Position numbers and translations under genes: made by a program. The notes beneath the pieces were generated by a model. The model worked only from the letters and a program-made list of their open reading frames with translations, searched no databases and had not been told where the DNA came from. 64,000 nucleotides of DNA from Telmatospirillum sp. (GTDB lineage: Bacteria; Pseudomonadota; Alphaproteobacteria; Rhodospirillales; Magnetospirillaceae): NCBI GenBank assembly GCA_031291415.1, contig JARLJB010000237.1:62001-126000 (forward strand), in the 5' to 3' direction. This document shows positions 61,115-64,000 of this stretch, in pieces (positions within the stretch are counted from its first letter, which is position 1; each line of letters opens with the position of its first letter).

Positions 61115-61743
61115 CGGACAGAAGACCTTGTCACAGGCGGTATTTCCGCCAAATCGGCGATAAAACGCCGGAAAATTTCGGACAGCGCCGCCTGATAGGC
61201 CTCGACGGCATCGGCAGGCTTGTCGCTGGTCACCGGCTTTTCCACCCGGTAGCTGGCCAGATGCAAAAGTTCCCCACCATGCAGACGGACGACACCGATA
61301 TCCATGTCGACGCGAACCGCCGATGGCGGGCCGACGATTTGTTCGAATCGGCGAAGCCGGCCTTCGATAAGAAAGTCCGGTGGCACATGCAGATCGGCCG
61401 TCACCACGGTCGGCGCCACGCCGCCCGCCCGCAGCAGAAGGACCAGTTGGTTTTGCAGCAGGACCGGCGGCGGATCTGTCCACAGTTGGTAACCGTAGCG
61501 CTGGACCTGATCGGGCGTATCTCGATAACTGTAAAGCATCGCGCGTTCGCCGGTCATTCCCTCAGCGGTGAAGCGACCGACCTCGACGACGCCCGGCAAT
61601 AGCGGCGCCGGCAGCACCGTTGAAGCCGGCAAGGTCACCCGATAGAAATTGTCAGGCGGCGCTCCACCGCCGACGCACGCACCGAGCGACAACAAAAGAC
61701 CGGCGATGACGACCCCGCGCAACGGCGGGAATAGCCCGTTCAT
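61111..61743 (-). CDS. PqiC/DUF330-type auxiliary lipoprotein
   Basis: The 210-residue lipoprotein has a signal peptide ending in the lipobox LGAC (Cys about 23). The rest matches the ABC-type transport auxiliary lipoprotein family (PqiC, DUF330): NFYRVTLPAS, GYQLWTDPPPVLLQNQLVLLLR, and FEQIVGPPSAVRVDMDIGVVR. It works at the outer membrane with MlaD-like lipid carriers. It is the last lipid-transport gene and overlaps the rRNA methyltransferase gene. Confidence 0.9.
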   Translation of the reverse strand: MNGLFPPLRGVVIAGLLLSLGACVGGGAPPDNFYRVTLPASTVLPAPLLPGVVEVGRFTAEGMTGERAMLYSYRDTPDQVQRYGYQLWTDPPPVLLQNQLVLLLRAGGVAPTVVTADLHVPPDFLIEGRLRRFEQIVGPPSAVRVDMDIGVVRLHGGELLHLASYRVEKPVTSDKPADAVEAYQAALSEIFRRFIADLAEIPPVTRSSVR

Positions 61744-62717
61744 TTCGGCCCCGTCTCGTCGCGTGAACGGTTGCCGCCCAGCAGCAATCCGGGATCTTGG
61801 CGAATCTCACGGCTGAATTCGTTCATGTTGCGAGCCGTTCCTTCGAGATTGTAGGTCACCGAATCGATATTGCGGGCCACTGCCTGCAGAGAATAGCGCA
61901 GATCCTTAAGTCCTTGGCCAACCGTCTCGCCGTTGTCGGCAGCGACCTTGTCGATGGTTGTGAGAATACTGTCCACCTTGGCCTTGCTCGAATGCAGCGA
62001 ACCGGTCAGTTCGGCCAGGTTGGCCGAGGTCCGGTCGGCATTGGCGATGACGTCTTCCAATTTGCGGGTGTTTTCCGGACTGAACAGACGATTCATGCCG
62101 TTGGTCATCTGTTCGACGTTCGATGAGATCCGCGGCGTCTTGCTGGCGAGATCGGCCGACAGCGAAACAAGGTTGTCGAACAGTTGCGGCGCCCGCTGTT
62201 CGAGAACCGGCCCGAAGGCGCTGACCGTCCGGTTCAACGCCTCGATCAGCGGCCTGAGTCCATTCTGGCTGAGCGAGGTGACCTCCGAGGCGATATCAGC
62301 CATGGCGTTGAACAAATTGCCACCCGACTGTCCGCGGACGTCGGCACCAGGCTTCAGCAGAACCTGACTGCTGCCGCCCTTGATATCGACGGCGACCGCC
62401 GCCAGAAAACCTGAGGCTGCGATACGGGCGACGCTGTCTTCGGGGATCTGCCAGCCTTGGGCGACGGCGAGACGTAGCCTGAATCGGGTCTTGCCGCCGT
62501 CGCGCTGCGGCCGGATGTCGTCGACCTGGCCGATGGGAAAGCCTTCGTACAGAACCTTGGTCCCGTATTTGACGCCACCGACATTGTCATAGACCGTGTA
62601 AAAAGCGTCCGTGCTTCCGGTACGACCGGAGATCACCGCGATCGACACCACGATGGCGACAAGCATGGCCAGCACGAAACTGCCCACCAGGACGTAATTG
62701 ATCCGACTGTCTCGCAT
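61740..62717 (-). CDS. mlaD: MlaD-family lipid-binding protein
   Basis: The 325-residue protein starts MRDSRINYVLVGSFVLAMLVAIVVSIAV, a single membrane helix, then an MCE domain (about 40-120: FYTVYDNVGGVKYGTKVLYEGFPIGQVDDI) and a long helical tail rich in heptads (about 130-320). MCE proteins form rings that carry phospholipid across the periplasm. Start at 62717 is chosen so as not to overlap the ATPase gene. It lies between the ATPase and lipoprotein genes with four-base overlap at the latter. Confidence 0.92.
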   Translation of the reverse strand: MRDSRINYVLVGSFVLAMLVAIVVSIAVISGRTGSTDAFYTVYDNVGGVKYGTKVLYEGFPIGQVDDIRPQRDGGKTRFRLRLAVAQGWQIPEDSVARIAASGFLAAVAVDIKGGSSQVLLKPGADVRGQSGGNLFNAMADIASEVTSLSQNGLRPLIEALNRTVSAFGPVLEQRAPQLFDNLVSLSADLASKTPRISSNVEQMTNGMNRLFSPENTRKLEDVIANADRTSANLAELTGSLHSSKAKVDSILTTIDKVAADNGETVGQGLKDLRYSLQAVARNIDSVTYNLEGTARNMNEFSREIRQDPGLLLGGNRSRDETGPK

Positions 62718-62721
62718 TCCT

Positions 62722-63519
62722 TCAGCTTTCACCGAGCAGCCGGCGCAGATAGGCATCGGTATCCAATGTAGCCTCCTCTGCTCTCCGGTTCAGCAGGTTT
62801 TGCACCCGTTGGTCGCGGCTGGCGCGGATTTCCGCGCGGCTGCCCAGCGCAATGATCTGGCCATCGTCGATCACGCAGATGCGATCGGCGATCTTGAAGG
62901 CACTGTCGAGATCATGGGTGACCACCACGATGGTCATCCCCATGGCATCCCTGAGACGCAGAATAAGGTCGTCGATCGCCGATGACACCACCGGATCGAG
63001 CCCGGCCGACGGTTCGTCGCAGAACAACATTTTGGGATCAAGAACGATGGCGCGTGCCAGAGCGGCGCGTTTTGTCATCCCGCCCGACAACTCGGCCGGC
63101 ATCAAATGGCCGAAACCTGCAAGATTGACCACCTCCAGCTTGAGCCGGGTGATGATCTCCATGGTCTTTTCGTCCAGGTCGGTATGTTCGCGCAGTGGCA
63201 GCATGATGTTTTCGGCCACCGTCAGCGAACTGAACAAAGCGCCGCTCTGGAAGGCGACTCCCATGTGGCGGCGGAGCTCCAGCATCTCAAGCGGTGTCTG
63301 GCGGGCCAGATCGCGGCCGAGCAGACGGACATGCCCCTCGGCCGGATGGAGCAGACCCAGCAGATGGTTGAGCAACGTGCTTTTGCCCGATCCCGACCCG
63401 CCCATGATCACCATGATCTCGCCGTGACGCACGGTCAGATCAATGTCTTTCAGCACCTTGCGCTCGCCCCAATAGGCAACCAGGCCATCGACCTCGATGC
63501 TGACGCCGTCATCGGTCAT
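62722..63519 (-). CDS. mlaF: MlaF-type ABC ATPase of lipid transport
   Basis: The 265-residue ATPase has Walker A GGSGSGKST, signature LSGGMTKRAALAR, Walker B LFCDEPSAGLD and switch His in VVVTHDLDS, all intact, in contrast to the degenerate ABC protein near 21 kb. The signature LSGGMTKR is typical of the Mla/Ttg2A group. It powers MlaE. Start at 63519 overlaps the permease stop by four bases. Confidence 0.94.
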   Translation of the reverse strand: MTDDGVSIEVDGLVAYWGERKVLKDIDLTVRHGEIMVIMGGSGSGKSTLLNHLLGLLHPAEGHVRLLGRDLARQTPLEMLELRRHMGVAFQSGALFSSLTVAENIMLPLREHTDLDEKTMEIITRLKLEVVNLAGFGHLMPAELSGGMTKRAALARAIVLDPKMLFCDEPSAGLDPVVSSAIDDLILRLRDAMGMTIVVVTHDLDSAFKIADRICVIDDGQIIALGSRAEIRASRDQRVQNLLNRRAEEATLDTDAYLRRLLGES

Positions 63520-64000
63520 CGGGTAACCGCGAAAGCGAAGATCATGTCGGTAACCAGGATCGCCGACAGGGCGTGGACGACCGAACGGGTGGTCATTTTC
63601 CCGACCCCCTCGGCACCGCCCTCGACCAGCGCGCCATTGACGACGCCGACGATGGTGATCAATACGGAAAAAATGACGCTTTTCGCCAAGCCGTGCGCCA
63701 GGTCGGACAAACGAAGCGCATCGATGACCTGCCCGGCATAGGCTCCGAGACTGATTTGCAGCTCCGCGCTGACGTAAAGGCCGGCGCCGAACAACGAAAC
63801 CAGATGCGACCACATGGTCAACGCCGGCACCATGATCAGCATGGCGACCAGAGGCGGCGCCACGAGATAACGGACGGGGTCGATGCCCATGACCGAAAGC
63901 GCGTCGATTTCCTGATTGATCTTCATGGTGCCGAGCCGGGCGGCCAGTGCCGAACCCGAACGGCCGGCAACCAGAATCCCGGTGATCAGCGACGAGAATT
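63516..64000 (-). CDS. mlaE: MlaE-family permease, cut by the window edge
   Basis: The frame continues past the right edge: the sequence before an internal ATG at 63926 translates as a TGILVAGRSGSALAARLGT segment, the conserved MlaE loop, followed by MKINQEIDALSVMGIDPVRYLVAPPLVAMLI. So the 5' part of the gene is missing. MlaE is the membrane channel for phospholipid transport between inner membrane and MlaD. It leads the mlaE-mlaF-mlaD-lipoprotein unit as far as can be seen. Confidence 0.94.
   Translation of the reverse strand, partial: FSSLITGILVAGRSGSALAARLGTMKINQEIDALSVMGIDPVRYLVAPPLVAMLIMVPALTMWSHLVSLFGAGLYVSAELQISLGAYAGQVIDALRLSDLAHGLAKSVIFSVLITIVGVVNGALVEGGAEGVGKMTTRSVVHALSAILVTDMIFAFAVTR

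Overview
The window is GC-rich DNA with tightly packed genes, ATGA-type start/stop overlaps and a free-living, metabolically versatile gene content. Family matches (fused TRAP DctQM, MlaE-F-D with an auxiliary lipoprotein, M16 peptidase next to threonine synthase, two-domain ArsA, ElbB) suggest an alphaproteobacterium, probably of the Rhodospirillales. This is judged from sequence character; no database was consulted. There is no phage, plasmid or complete IS, and one tRNA gene.

Layout. 0-7 kb: a large exported protein of unknown function, an AT-rich Stf0 sulfotransferase gene, then a TonB-dependent receptor followed by an orphan ModA-type binding protein, with two palindromes upstream. 7-15 kb: a four-carbon acid-sugar catabolic locus (PdxA2-type dehydrogenase, DUF1537 kinase, DeoR regulator, class I aldolase, TRAP transporter, VOC protein). 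15-24 kb: a CLC antiporter, two small proteins, three GH1 beta-glucosidases and an SbmA/YddA-like ABC protein whose ATPase motifs have all decayed. 24-29 kb: a 3-hydroxybutyrate operon (permease, dehydrogenase, CoA-transferase) facing its probable sigma-54 activator, with a -24/-12 promoter and two matching enhancer palindromes between them. 29-34 kb: a histidine kinase and a chemoreceptor in one transcription unit. 34-47 kb: mostly housekeeping (Kup, LysR/aldo-keto reductase pair, TPP enzyme, Lrp regulator, tRNA-Gln, Ppx/GppA, RlmE, M16 peptidase, ThrC, M32 carboxypeptidase).

47-59 kb is an arsenic island with three ArsR-headed units. Unit 1 is arsR, an arsN2-type acetyltransferase, arsM, an AhpD-like protein and an ECF sigma factor. 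Unit 2 is arsR, an ArsP-type permease, a small thioredoxin-fold protein and a ProC-like reductase, with a PEP-mutase/isocitrate-lyase-family gene diverging from it. Unit 3 is arsR, arsC, acr3, arsD, arsA and an XdhC-like gene. Vicinal cysteine pairs recur at the ends of these proteins, including ones whose families do not normally need them, which ties the accessory genes to metalloid chemistry.

59-64 kb holds ElbB, a 23S rRNA uracil-C5 methyltransferase and a lipid-transport operon (MlaE, MlaF, MlaD, PqiC-like lipoprotein) running off the right edge. Three families of short palindromic repeats (R1, R2, R3) lie between genes. Their outer TAG repeatedly serves as the stop codon of the neighbouring gene, and two copies show nested insertion.
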